NCBI GenBank assembly: GCA_041576975.1
Contig: JBFGJY010000007.1
Location: 1 to 57,311 of the forward strand
Origin: JBFGJY01 sp041576975
GTDB lineage: Bacteria > Pseudomonadota > Gammaproteobacteria > UBA4575
Reading direction: 5' to 3'
DNA length: 57,311 nt
In this document: positions 43,691 through 51,018 of the stretch, one piece after another
Position numbering within the stretch: position 1 is the stretch's first letter
Layout of the letters: each line of letters begins with the position of its first letter
Program-made: the position numbers and the translations under genes
The notes under the pieces: model-generated
What the model was told of the DNA's origin: nothing
Seen by the model: only the letters and a program-made list of their open reading frames with translations
The model's database searches: none

Positions 43691-44386
43691 ATGCATAATG
43701 TATTAATTACTGGCAGCAATCGTGGTCTTGGATTTGAATGGGCATGCCAATATGCACAACAAGGATGGCGTGTTTTTGCAACGTGTAGAAATCCCCAAAA
43801 TGCAAGCAACCTTAATAGCTTCGCGCAAAAGAATTCTAATATAAGCGTCCATCAATTGGATGTGACAAATCATGATGAAATTGTTGCACTTGCAAAAGAA
43901 TTAAATGCATATGCAATTGACATATTAATCAATAATGCAGGAGTTTATTTAGAAAAAAATAATAGTTCTATCGGATCTCTTAACTACAGTAGCTGGGAAG
44001 ATACTTTTAGAGTCAATACATTAGGTCCAATTCGTGTTACAGAAGCATTTCTACAACACATCGCTGCTAGTGAGAAACGTATTATCGTTACAATTTCTAG
44101 TCACATGGGAAGTATTGCCGATATTCAAGCAATAGGAAGTTACTATTATAGATCGAGTAAAGCTGCTCTAAACGCGGCTATGAAATGTCTTTCTATAGAG
44201 TTAAAACCTAAAAATATTGGTGTATTACTGTTACACCCAGGATGGGTACAGACTGAATTAGGTGGACAGAATGCAACACTTACAGCAAAGCAAAGCGTGA
44301 AAGCAATGCATGAAATTATAAAGCACTTTTCAATCAAGAATACAGGTGATTTTATACGCTATGATGGCACTCCATTGCCATGGTGA
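43691..44386 (+). CDS. Short-chain dehydrogenase/reductase, C-factor/sniffer-like
   Basis: A 231-aa classical SDR. The NAD(P) loop is TGSNRGLG (residues 7-14); NNAGVY and the catalytic Ser in VTISSHMGS with YxxxK in YRSSKAALN complete the active site. Sequence flavour (ITGSNRGLGFEWACQYA, WEDTFRVNTLGPIRVTEAFL) resembles the CsgA/C-factor and sniffer-like carbonyl reductase group. The substrate is unknown; carbonyl detoxification is a family-level guess. Last gene of the archease-rtcB-DUF72-polX unit, 25 bp after polX; converges with the VTT gene. Confidence 0.9.
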   Translation: MHNVLITGSNRGLGFEWACQYAQQGWRVFATCRNPQNASNLNSFAQKNSNISVHQLDVTNHDEIVALAKELNAYAIDILINNAGVYLEKNNSSIGSLNYSSWEDTFRVNTLGPIRVTEAFLQHIAASEKRIIVTISSHMGSIADIQAIGSYYYRSSKAALNAAMKCLSIELKPKNIGVLLLHPGWVQTELGGQNATLTAKQSVKAMHEIIKHFSIKNTGDFIRYDGTPLPW

Positions 44387-44622
44387 AACACATGAGCCAA
44401 TATTAAATGAATAAATGTCCAGTGATGAAACTAAAATAGCATAAGGTTATATATTTTCTTATCTCTAAGTGCTTTCCTTGCAGCTTGTATACTTTAAATA
44501 AATTTTGAGGTTGATTTGGCTTCTCACTGATTTTATGGTACTGACCCCAATTAAACAAAATGAATTTGGGAGCTTTAATTATATATATTAAACCGAATAG
44601 CAAATAACTAGTATAATGGTTT

Positions 44623-45294
44623 TTATAATTTTCTGTTCACGTGGATGTGTTTTCGATAGAGATAGTATAAATATACACTGACCAAGACTGCACCTAGCCC
44701 TAACACAAGAAAAACAAAGTTATTCCTCTCCAAAAAGCTTGATCCAAGATACACTGTACCAAGTGCGTAGGGTAATTCGGTTATAGCTAGAGCTAAAAAA
44801 TAAAGTGAAAATCTGTAATGCAAAGTGCCTAACACATAACCTGGTATCTCTGATGGTAAGGCAGCTTGAAATAGCAGAATATGAATGAACTTTGCACGTC
44901 GACTCAGTTGTTCTTCTAAATTGGAAATCCGAGTCTTTCCAATAATCTTTGAAGTCACTGGACGCCCAAGATAGTGGCCAATACCAAATGATAATATACC
45001 GCCAAAAAGCCAACCAACCCACAGTAGACTAAAACAAACTGTAGCGCCCCATGTGTAAACACCGATTGGAACAAGAACTGCGCTCGAATAAAAAGCTAGC
45101 ATCGCAGAAACCGTAGCTAATAGGACAAATAGCAATATACCAAAAATCGGAAATTGAGAGATGACAGTCTCAGCCAATACAATAATTTCCTCAATTTTTT
45201 GATACAGGACATCTGTATTTACGATGAATACAGCGACAACAATAATTGCACCAAGAAGTACAATGCGTTTATTAAATAAATGTTTGATTGTCAT
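44623..45294 (-). CDS. VTT/DedA-family (TVP38/TMEM64-like) membrane protein
   Basis: From ATG 45294 the protein is 223 aa; a TTG at 45306 would add four. It has about five to six hydrophobic helices. The VTT-domain core is seen as SAMLAFYSSAVLVPIGVYTW, then GGILSFGIGHYLGRPV with the conserved G..LGR, and LPSEIPGYVLGTLHYRF with the ELP-like segment. DedA/VTT proteins act in lipid scrambling, undecaprenyl-phosphate recycling or proton-coupled membrane homeostasis. No operon partner. It diverges from the second APH-like gene across about 400 bp with an FNR-type box and a large nested palindrome. Confidence 0.85.
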   Translation of the reverse strand: MTIKHLFNKRIVLLGAIIVVAVFIVNTDVLYQKIEEIIVLAETVISQFPIFGILLFVLLATVSAMLAFYSSAVLVPIGVYTWGATVCFSLLWVGWLFGGILSFGIGHYLGRPVTSKIIGKTRISNLEEQLSRRAKFIHILLFQAALPSEIPGYVLGTLHYRFSLYFLALAITELPYALGTVYLGSSFLERNNFVFLVLGLGAVLVSVYLYYLYRKHIHVNRKL

Positions 45295-45454
45295 CGTTAT
45301 AAGCAATAATAAATAAAAAGCTCTAACAAATTTTTCTATAGCAAATATGCGTAGATAGTTAGTTATCTGTCATTAAGCAAAGAATTATCATTAAGGCTCG
45401 TATGATAAGAACCCACTTGAACTAAGTATTGCTTGTTAACATTATATAATATCT

Positions 45455-45498
45455 GGGTACATAGATTTTCCATAACTAGTTATGCTAGTTAAGTACCC
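45455..45498. repeat. Nested palindrome: GGGTAC ... CATAACTAGTTATG ... GTACCC
   Basis: A perfect 14-bp palindrome CATAACTAGTTATG (45471-45484) is framed by the inverted arms GGGTAC (45455-45460) and GTACCC (45493-45498), whose common centre is within 1 bp of the inner one. It could extrude as a cruciform, form an mRNA hairpin in a transcript towards the VTT gene, or bind a dimeric regulator twice. No T run follows on either strand. Confidence 0.55.
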
Positions 45499-45546
45499 TC
45501 CTTCAAGACCCAAAGAAACATATCTATTCTTGATATTGATTCTAAT

Positions 45547-45587
45547 TTGACTTGTATCAATCATTGTTATTAATACTTAGCCATAGT
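45547..45587. promoter_or_regulatory. FNR-type promoter shared by the APH-like and VTT genes
   Basis: TTGAC-TTGT-ATCAA (45547-45560) has one change from consensus. CATAGT (45582-45587) is 31 bp downstream of its centre for the rightward gene. Leftward, TATGTT (45522-45517) is 34 bp away. Confidence 0.62.
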
Positions 45588-45695
45588 CTCATAATAATCA
45601 TAGGATGCAAAAAAATCTTATCTTCTAATTAATATAGTTGACTGAAAATTACTGGTTATTATAGTTTTTACTTTTTGTAGACTGAAATTTGTCGC

Positions 45696-46775
45696 ATGGG
45701 AAATATTGAGACACATAACAAGAAGCGTAAATTATTTCGCACTAGTGAATCTAGTAAGTATAAGCATATTACTATTTCTCTTAAAGAAAAAGTTGCCTTT
45801 CTAAAAAATACAAAAACATATCCCGAAAAACCAAACCGAATCGAAGTAAAAGAAACGCATATGTCCTGGGTTTTTCTTACCCAAGATTTTGTTTATAAAT
45901 TAAAAAAACCTGTAAAAAGTAAATTGTTAGATTACAGCACTCTCTCAAAAAGACAAAAGAACTGTCGTATTGAAGTTCAATTAAATAAACGTTTAGCGCC
46001 AAATGTATATCTTGGCGTTGTACCTATAACAGCTGATCACAGTGGTAAATTAAGGCTACAAGGCGATGGAGAAGCTATTGATTGGCTCGTGAAAATGAGA
46101 CGATTGCCGTCTAAGCGCATGCTTGACTATGCAATTCAAAATCATACTGTTAAAGAAATCGATATATACAACTTTACTAAAGTATTAGCAAACTTTTATA
46201 AAAATGCGAATCGAGTAAAAATGACATCAAATGATTACTGCGCTCAATTTGAAAAATATATTTTGGAAAACCGTGAAGAACTATTATTACCACATTACAC
46301 ACTAGCCAAGAGTCTGATCAATTCTATAACTACTTATCAATTAGAATTCCTAAAACAACATTCTGAATGTTTTGCACAGCGTGCTGATAGTAATAAAATC
46401 GTTGAAGCACATGGTGATCTACGACCTGAACATATATGTTTGTTGGAAGAACCTGTAATTATTGATTGTTTAGAATTTAGCCGCGAACTACGAATTCTCG
46501 ATCCTGTTGATGAATTGTCTTTTCTCGCATTGGAATGCGAACGCCTTAGTTCTCCATCTGTAGGAAAACTAGTTTTGGAAATGTATTCAAGGAGTACAAA
46601 CGATATCCCACCAGTTAAGCTTGTACATTTCTATAAGAGTTACCGCGCGTGTGTTCGAGCCAAGCTTGCGATTTGGCATTTAAGAGACGATCAAGTTCTT
46701 AATCATGCTAAGTGGACTCAGAAATCAAATGACTACCTAAAGTTAGCCAATAATTTTGCGCATAAGTTGAATTAA
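45696..46775 (+). CDS. APH-like kinase-fold protein (COG2187), no P-loop domain
   Basis: A 359-aa paralogue of the first domain of the 15365-16942 protein. The two share ETH-SWV-L, a YK-KKP nucleotide-lysine segment, a D-STL-KR helix and N-RLAP-VYL-VV. The catalytic loop here is AHGDLRPEHICL, followed by IIDCLEFSRELR in the metal-binding position, so phosphotransfer chemistry looks possible. The P-loop kinase domain of the longer paralogue is absent and no separate homologue sits next to it. Substrate unknown. Transcribed singly from an FNR-type promoter and convergent with prs (19 bp between stops). Confidence 0.85.
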   Translation: MGNIETHNKKRKLFRTSESSKYKHITISLKEKVAFLKNTKTYPEKPNRIEVKETHMSWVFLTQDFVYKLKKPVKSKLLDYSTLSKRQKNCRIEVQLNKRLAPNVYLGVVPITADHSGKLRLQGDGEAIDWLVKMRRLPSKRMLDYAIQNHTVKEIDIYNFTKVLANFYKNANRVKMTSNDYCAQFEKYILENREELLLPHYTLAKSLINSITTYQLEFLKQHSECFAQRADSNKIVEAHGDLRPEHICLLEEPVIIDCLEFSRELRILDPVDELSFLALECERLSSPSVGKLVLEMYSRSTNDIPPVKLVHFYKSYRACVRAKLAIWHLRDDQVLNHAKWTQKSNDYLKLANNFAHKLN

Positions 46776-46794
46776 CCAGGGTAAACTTTTTATC

Positions 46795-47802
46795 TCAGCT
46801 CTCTAGAAGCTCGACTATAGAATTTCCAGAATGGATTCTTTTAATCGCTTCCGATATTAGAGGTGATACATCAATCGAAATTAATTTATTGTTGATACTT
46901 ACTGATTTCAATCGAGAAAAAAGAATAGTATTAGTGATGACAATTTTTTCAAGCGATTCATTGGTAAATAACTGATCTGACTTGCCAGTAAATAATCCAT
47001 GAGTAGCTGCTGCATATACCTTGTTACAACCCTTGGCCTTGCATGCATTAGCAGTTCGTACAATTGTGCCACCCGTACTAATCAAATCATCAATAATAAT
47101 TGCATCTTTATTCTTAACATCACCAACCACAGCTTCTCCACTAACTATACCTGCACTACGTTTCTTTTCCATAAATGCACTAGCAACCGGTCTATCAAGT
47201 CGATGCATAAGTGCTTCTCGAAATATTTCAGCACGTTTAATACCTCCTACATCGGGGGACACAACGATGATATCTTCATCCTTAATTTCTTTAACAAAAT
47301 AATCTATAAATAAATTTTTGGCTTCAAGATGTTCGGAACTACAACGAAATGCATTTTGATAAGCAGCTAGATTATGGACATCCATCACCACGACTCGATC
47401 TGTGCCAACAGCTTCAAGCAACATCGCTACATATCGTGTTGTTACCGGATCTCGTGACTTAGTTTTTCTATCTTTACGTGCATAACATAAATACGGAATT
47501 ATGGCTGTAACCTGCCTTGCAGCCGCATCTTTCAAAGCTCCGATAAAAAATAGAAGTCGGCAAAGCTTGTCATTAACACTTTGCTCCATATCACTGTATA
47601 AAGACTGAATAACAAAGACATCTTGATTACGAACACTTTGCAGTGGTCGACACTTATGTTCTCCATCTTCAAAGTGTCGCTCTTCAAGTTTACCTAGCTC
47701 TATTCCAAGTTGTTTGTTTACTTTTTTTGCGATATCTTCACTATCGGAAAAAGCAAAAACACTTAACTCCTTTTGAACGGCAATAGAAGGCGTAACTACC
47801 AT
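46795..47802 (-). CDS. Ribose-phosphate diphosphokinase (PRPP synthetase), divergent type
   Basis: A 335-aa PRPP synthetase-fold protein making PRPP from ribose-5-phosphate and ATP. The PYLCYARKDRKTKSRDPVTT segment matches the ATP/flexible region, VMDVHNLAAYQNAF holds the catalytic His, SPDVGGIKRA the hinge, and AIIIDDLISTGGTIV the PRPP loop. Several of these differ from the housekeeping Prs (for example DVHN-AA-QNAF instead of DLHA-QIQGFF), so this is likely a second, specialised enzyme. It starts 3 bp after the hydrolase gene, last of the phosphoribosyltransferase-hydrolase-PRPP synthetase unit, so it may supply PRPP to the first gene's product. Confidence 0.9.
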   Translation of the reverse strand: MVVTPSIAVQKELSVFAFSDSEDIAKKVNKQLGIELGKLEERHFEDGEHKCRPLQSVRNQDVFVIQSLYSDMEQSVNDKLCRLLFFIGALKDAAARQVTAIIPYLCYARKDRKTKSRDPVTTRYVAMLLEAVGTDRVVVMDVHNLAAYQNAFRCSSEHLEAKNLFIDYFVKEIKDEDIIVVSPDVGGIKRAEIFREALMHRLDRPVASAFMEKKRSAGIVSGEAVVGDVKNKDAIIIDDLISTGGTIVRTANACKAKGCNKVYAAATHGLFTGKSDQLFTNESLEKIVITNTILFSRLKSVSINNKLISIDVSPLISEAIKRIHSGNSIVELLES

Positions 47803-47805
47803 TAT

Positions 47806-48498
47806 TCATTTAGCTATAAGCAGATGTTTCACAAACCAATTACTTGCGAGTTTTGCGACTTGCTCCAATTTACCGGGCTCCTCAAACAGGTGAGTTGCTC
47901 CCGGAACAATTTCAATTTGTTGCTCAACATTAAGCAACTTACTCGCCTCTTCGTTTAACTGGATCACTACAGAGTCGTCCCCCCCAACGATAAGTAAAGT
48001 CGGTGCGCGCACATTAGGTAAAGCACCTCCTGCAAGATCGGGGCGTCCACCACGTGATACAACAGCCCCAACTTCTTTAGGCCGTTTTGTCGATCCGATC
48101 AAAGCCGCAGCAGCGCCTGTGCTAGAACCAAACAGCCCAATGCGTAATGCTTGTGTAGATTCAAAGTTTTTGGTCCAATCAATTGCATTAACAAGTCGTC
48201 GAGACAATAATGGAATATCAAAGCGATATTCTCTTGTATATTGGTCGACTTCCTCCTCCTCCGCTGTAAGCAAATCAAATAACAGTGTTGCTAATCCTGC
48301 GTCATTAAGTGTTTTTGCTACAAAACGGTTACGCGAGCTAAAGCGACTACTACCACTGCCATGAACAAATAGAACAATCGCATTCGACTCTGCAGGAATA
48401 GTAAGATTTCCTCCCAGCTGATCTTTTCCAGCTTGTACAATAACTTCACTAGTTTGATATGTAGTATTGTTTACTATGACTTCGCTCATGAGTTTCAT
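47806..48498 (-). CDS. Alpha/beta hydrolase, dienelactone-hydrolase-like
   Basis: A 230-aa alpha/beta hydrolase. The nucleophile elbow is FGSSTGAAAAL (GxSxG), the oxyanion strand LFVHGSGSSR, the acid strand LIVGGDDSVV and the catalytic His in GATHLFEEPG. No signal peptide. Its ATG overlaps the phosphoribosyltransferase stop by 4 bp (ATGA). In M. tuberculosis Rv0571c, a DosR-regulon protein, a phosphoribosyltransferase and this hydrolase type are fused in one chain; here they are separate, coupled genes, which supports a shared task. Substrate unknown. Confidence 0.9.
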   Translation of the reverse strand: MKLMSEVIVNNTTYQTSEVIVQAGKDQLGGNLTIPAESNAIVLFVHGSGSSRFSSRNRFVAKTLNDAGLATLLFDLLTAEEEEVDQYTREYRFDIPLLSRRLVNAIDWTKNFESTQALRIGLFGSSTGAAAALIGSTKRPKEVGAVVSRGGRPDLAGGALPNVRAPTLLIVGGDDSVVIQLNEEASKLLNVEQQIEIVPGATHLFEEPGKLEQVAKLASNWFVKHLLIAK

Positions 48499-49184
48499 TC
48501 GACAGCATCGATTTTTTTGGCGGTCTCTCTTGATAAGGATGCAAGCAACTCGCGCACTTCTTCGTCAGTGACTTGTGTAAAATCTGAGTACCATTGTCCA
48601 ATGCTAAACAACATATCAGGAACCGCAAGACAAATTACTTTATCCGCTTCATTATGTAATAGTTTCAATGTTTCTGGTGCACCGATTGGTACTGCAACCA
48701 CAATTTCAGAAGGGCCCACTTGACGTAATGCCGCTACTGCTGCACGCATAGTCGCACCTGTTGCGATTCCATCATCCACAAGAATTACACAACGATTGTT
48801 TAAATCAGGTGCCGGCAAATCATCTCGATAGGCTTGAGATCTTCGTTGCAGTTCACTCTGTTCAGAAGCAGCTACTTGATCAATGGTTTCTGCAGAAATA
48901 TTGTACATAGCGATAACTTCTTGATTTAATACCCTCGCACCACCTGTGGCAATTGCACCCATTGCAAGCTCACTACGCCCTGGCACACCCAGTTTGCGCA
49001 CCAACATCAAATCCAAAGGCGCATTTAAAGCTTTAGCCACTTCAAATCCTATGGGAACACCACCACGAGGTAGCGCTAAAATAATGACTTCTGAGCGATT
49101 AGCGTACGATTGCAGGGCATCACCAAGCAAGCGTCCCGCTTCTGAACGATTTATAAACGGCAATGTTATATCGTTTTTACCCAA
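48495..49184 (-). CDS. Phosphoribosyltransferase family protein
   Basis: A 229-aa type I phosphoribosyltransferase-fold protein. The PRPP-binding loop CVILVDDGIATGATM is clear, with ALPRGGVPIGFEVAKAL and LMLVRKLGVPGRSELAMGAI at the N-terminal side. The acceptor is not evident; ComF-like, adenine and xanthine enzymes differ in the hood region. The start is TTG at 49184 with GAGG about 11 nt upstream. First gene of a three-gene leftward unit with the hydrolase and PRPP synthetase. FNR-type promoter upstream at 49274-49312. Confidence 0.9.
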   Translation of the reverse strand: MGKNDITLPFINRSEAGRLLGDALQSYANRSEVIILALPRGGVPIGFEVAKALNAPLDLMLVRKLGVPGRSELAMGAIATGGARVLNQEVIAMYNISAETIDQVAASEQSELQRRSQAYRDDLPAPDLNNRCVILVDDGIATGATMRAAVAALRQVGPSEIVVAVPIGAPETLKLLHNEADKVICLAVPDMLFSIGQWYSDFTQVTDEEVRELLASLSRETAKKIDAVE

Positions 49185-49273
49185 TGATATTCATCCTCTA
49201 AACATGACCCAATAAATATAAAGAAATATGAAGCTTTATTAGCAAACATACCTCCAACTCCTCAAATAACATG

Positions 49274-49312
49274 GTTATACAATCTAAAAGCACTTTCACT
49301 GATCAATATCAA
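49274..49312 (-). promoter_or_regulatory. FNR-type promoter of the phosphoribosyltransferase operon
   Basis: CTGAT-CAAT-ATCAA (49299-49312) has one change from consensus; TATAAC on the reverse strand (49279-49274) lies 29 bp from its centre. Transcription would start near 49267, about 83 nt before the TTG. Confidence 0.65.
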
Positions 49313-49441
49313 ATCGTCTACAAATTCAGGGGAAAACAAAACACATTTGACAAATAACCCACTTTTAATGGCACAATCTAATCGGTGAATGCGAGGCTTT
49401 ACAGACGTCTATATCGAAACTCAGAATAAACTTTTGCACTT

Positions 49442-50566
49442 TTACCCTGCAGATCTGCTCCATTTCAAAACTAGTTTAGAATCTGTTTTCAGATCAACTT
49501 TTGCTCCAAATTGCTTACACTGTCTATTAATAGTTTTTTTTAGCCATAGCGAATCATCAAGTGAAGCTTGATTTACTCTAAATTTTTTAACCTGTGTTGG
49601 TACCATACGAAATTCAATGAGCTTTCTCGATGAAAGTCCCATACGTACGAAATACATCAAACCCAAATCACTTCTAAATGTTTCATAACCACTAATACCT
49701 TCATAATCATCAATAAAATCACCACACCCATAAATAATTGGTTTATCTTTATAAACTTCAATTCCTTTTACATGATGAGAGGAATGTCCATGAATGATAT
49801 CAACACCTGCTTCATTAATTAGTTTATGTGCAAACTCTACTTGTTCATTTTGAATTTGGTATCCCCAATTACTTCCCCAATGAATAGAGACAACTACGAG
49901 ATCTTTAGGTTTTTTTGTTTCGTTGATCTTAGTTCGAATTTGCGTAACTGAACTCGCAGATAAGTCTGCTAACAAATTGATACCAGGCACATCCATAGCA
50001 GCCCGCCAATTTACGGGTATTCCACTTGTCTGTAGCCCATATGAAAATACTATAATTCGAGCCTGTCTTCTCACATTCAACACTGCTGGCTTTTCTGCTT
50101 CATTTATATTTCTCCCTGCACCTGCAAATTTTATATTTGCTTTTTTTAATGTTTTTATTGTCTCTTCGAGTCCTGAATACCCCCAATCAAGTGTGTGATT
50201 ATTTGCAAGAGAACAATAATCTATATTAGCAACCGTTAAACATGAGATATTTTTAGGATGCATTCTGTAATTGATGCCTTTACCCTTCCAATAATCGTTA
50301 CTCTTAGTTACGCTTGTTTCTAGATTAATTATTCTTATATCTGTGTCCATGCGCTTCATTTCATCAAGCACATCCCCCCAAATATAAGAATAGTTTATAG
50401 GTTTTTGTATCTCACCATTCCTCTGCTCGGCAAGCTCTACATACCCTTTAGCACTCTTCATGAAAAACTCATATAGTTTAGGGTCACAAGGATGAGGCAT
50501 CACCTGATCAATACCTCTACCTGTCATCACATCACCACACATAAATATTGTTACGAATTCGTCCAT
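49442..50566 (-). CDS. CapA/poly-gamma-glutamate-type metallophosphatase-fold protein
   Basis: A 374-aa protein of the CapA (PGA_cap) family with a calcineurin-like fold. It begins directly with the domain: FMCGDVMTGRGIDQVMP; then INLETSVT, SLANNHTLDWGYSGLEETI, VSIHWGSNWGY and HGHSSHHVKG, the metal-ligand motifs. No signal peptide or membrane anchor is visible, unlike Bacillus CapA, so a cytoplasmic role is likely and true polyglutamate synthesis is doubtful (no capBC here). Its substrate is unknown. The 452-bp upstream region is shared with dnaK and carries a perfect FNR box, though 264 bp from this start. Confidence 0.88.
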   Translation of the reverse strand: MDEFVTIFMCGDVMTGRGIDQVMPHPCDPKLYEFFMKSAKGYVELAEQRNGEIQKPINYSYIWGDVLDEMKRMDTDIRIINLETSVTKSNDYWKGKGINYRMHPKNISCLTVANIDYCSLANNHTLDWGYSGLEETIKTLKKANIKFAGAGRNINEAEKPAVLNVRRQARIIVFSYGLQTSGIPVNWRAAMDVPGINLLADLSASSVTQIRTKINETKKPKDLVVVSIHWGSNWGYQIQNEQVEFAHKLINEAGVDIIHGHSSHHVKGIEVYKDKPIIYGCGDFIDDYEGISGYETFRSDLGLMYFVRMGLSSRKLIEFRMVPTQVKKFRVNQASLDDSLWLKKTINRQCKQFGAKVDLKTDSKLVLKWSRSAG

Positions 50567-51018
50567 TTATAATAAAAATTAAAAAATTAAAAGCATCGCT
50601 ACTTCATCCATATTATTAACACTTTTTATGTATCAATACTCATAACATAACAATGGTGTACAAAAAGCTACATCGTTTTGATATAAGCTAAAATCTTATC
50701 AACAAAAATATAGCAATTAGTAATTCCGTAATGTAAATACGAATTACAAATGCTAATAATCGTTCTGGTTGAACTAATGAATTATCGAAAACCAATCGGC
50801 TACTATTTCTGGCTATATAATTGACTCAATTGATATTGATCAATTGTTGCACCGCTATACTGTGATATTCACATACACAACTATCTGTCATGTTACTAGC
50901 GCTGGGATTGAAATTGCCACTGAGTGTTTAAATCCTGAATTATTTCAATTAGATGCAAAACAAGGCCAACGAACACTCAATTGCATACGAAACGCTATAA
51001 AAATGGAGAATAACGAAG
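50567..51018. other. 452-bp divergent region between capA-like and dnaK
   Basis: No gene that I can support. It holds the FNR-type promoter for dnaK (50830-50869) and about 140 nt of dnaK leader. A TTG-initiated open frame (50844-51038) overlaps the dnaK start but has no ribosome site and would begin upstream of the predicted transcript start. TTGAT (50678) and ATCAA (50698) also occur, 15 bp apart, too far for an FNR site. Confidence 0.55.
50830..50869 (+). promoter_or_regulatory. Perfect FNR/Anr box with extended -10 for dnaK-dnaJ
   Basis: TTGAT-ATTG-ATCAA (50830-50843) matches at all ten positions and sits in a longer near-palindrome CAATTGATATTGATCAATTG (50827-50846). TGTGATATT (hexamer GATATT, 50864-50869) lies 30 bp from the box centre, the same extended -10 arrangement as at the CBS gene. 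Transcription would start near 50876. No sigma32 promoter was recognised. Confidence 0.78.

Larger units (their letters stand above)
45307..45695. other. 389-bp divergent intergenic region, VTT gene / APH-like gene
   Basis: No gene seen. It holds a nested palindrome (45455-45498) and an FNR-type box (45547-45560) with -10 candidates on both sides: CATAGT (45582-45587) rightward, 31 bp from the box centre, and TATGTT (45522-45517) leftward, 34 bp. The rest is AT-rich without further structure that I can support. Confidence 0.6.

Noticed and set aside
44403..44603. 66-aa reverse open frame in the SDR/VTT convergent gap
   Set aside because: No ribosome site, no motif, AT-driven composition; treated as non-coding.
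49442..50566. Capsule (poly-gamma-glutamate) synthesis locus
   Set aside because: Only a CapA-family domain is present, without signal anchor and without capB or capC partners.
50678..50702. TTGAT ... ATCAA pair upstream of the capA-like gene
   Set aside because: The half-sites are 15 bp apart instead of 4, which does not fit an FNR dimer.
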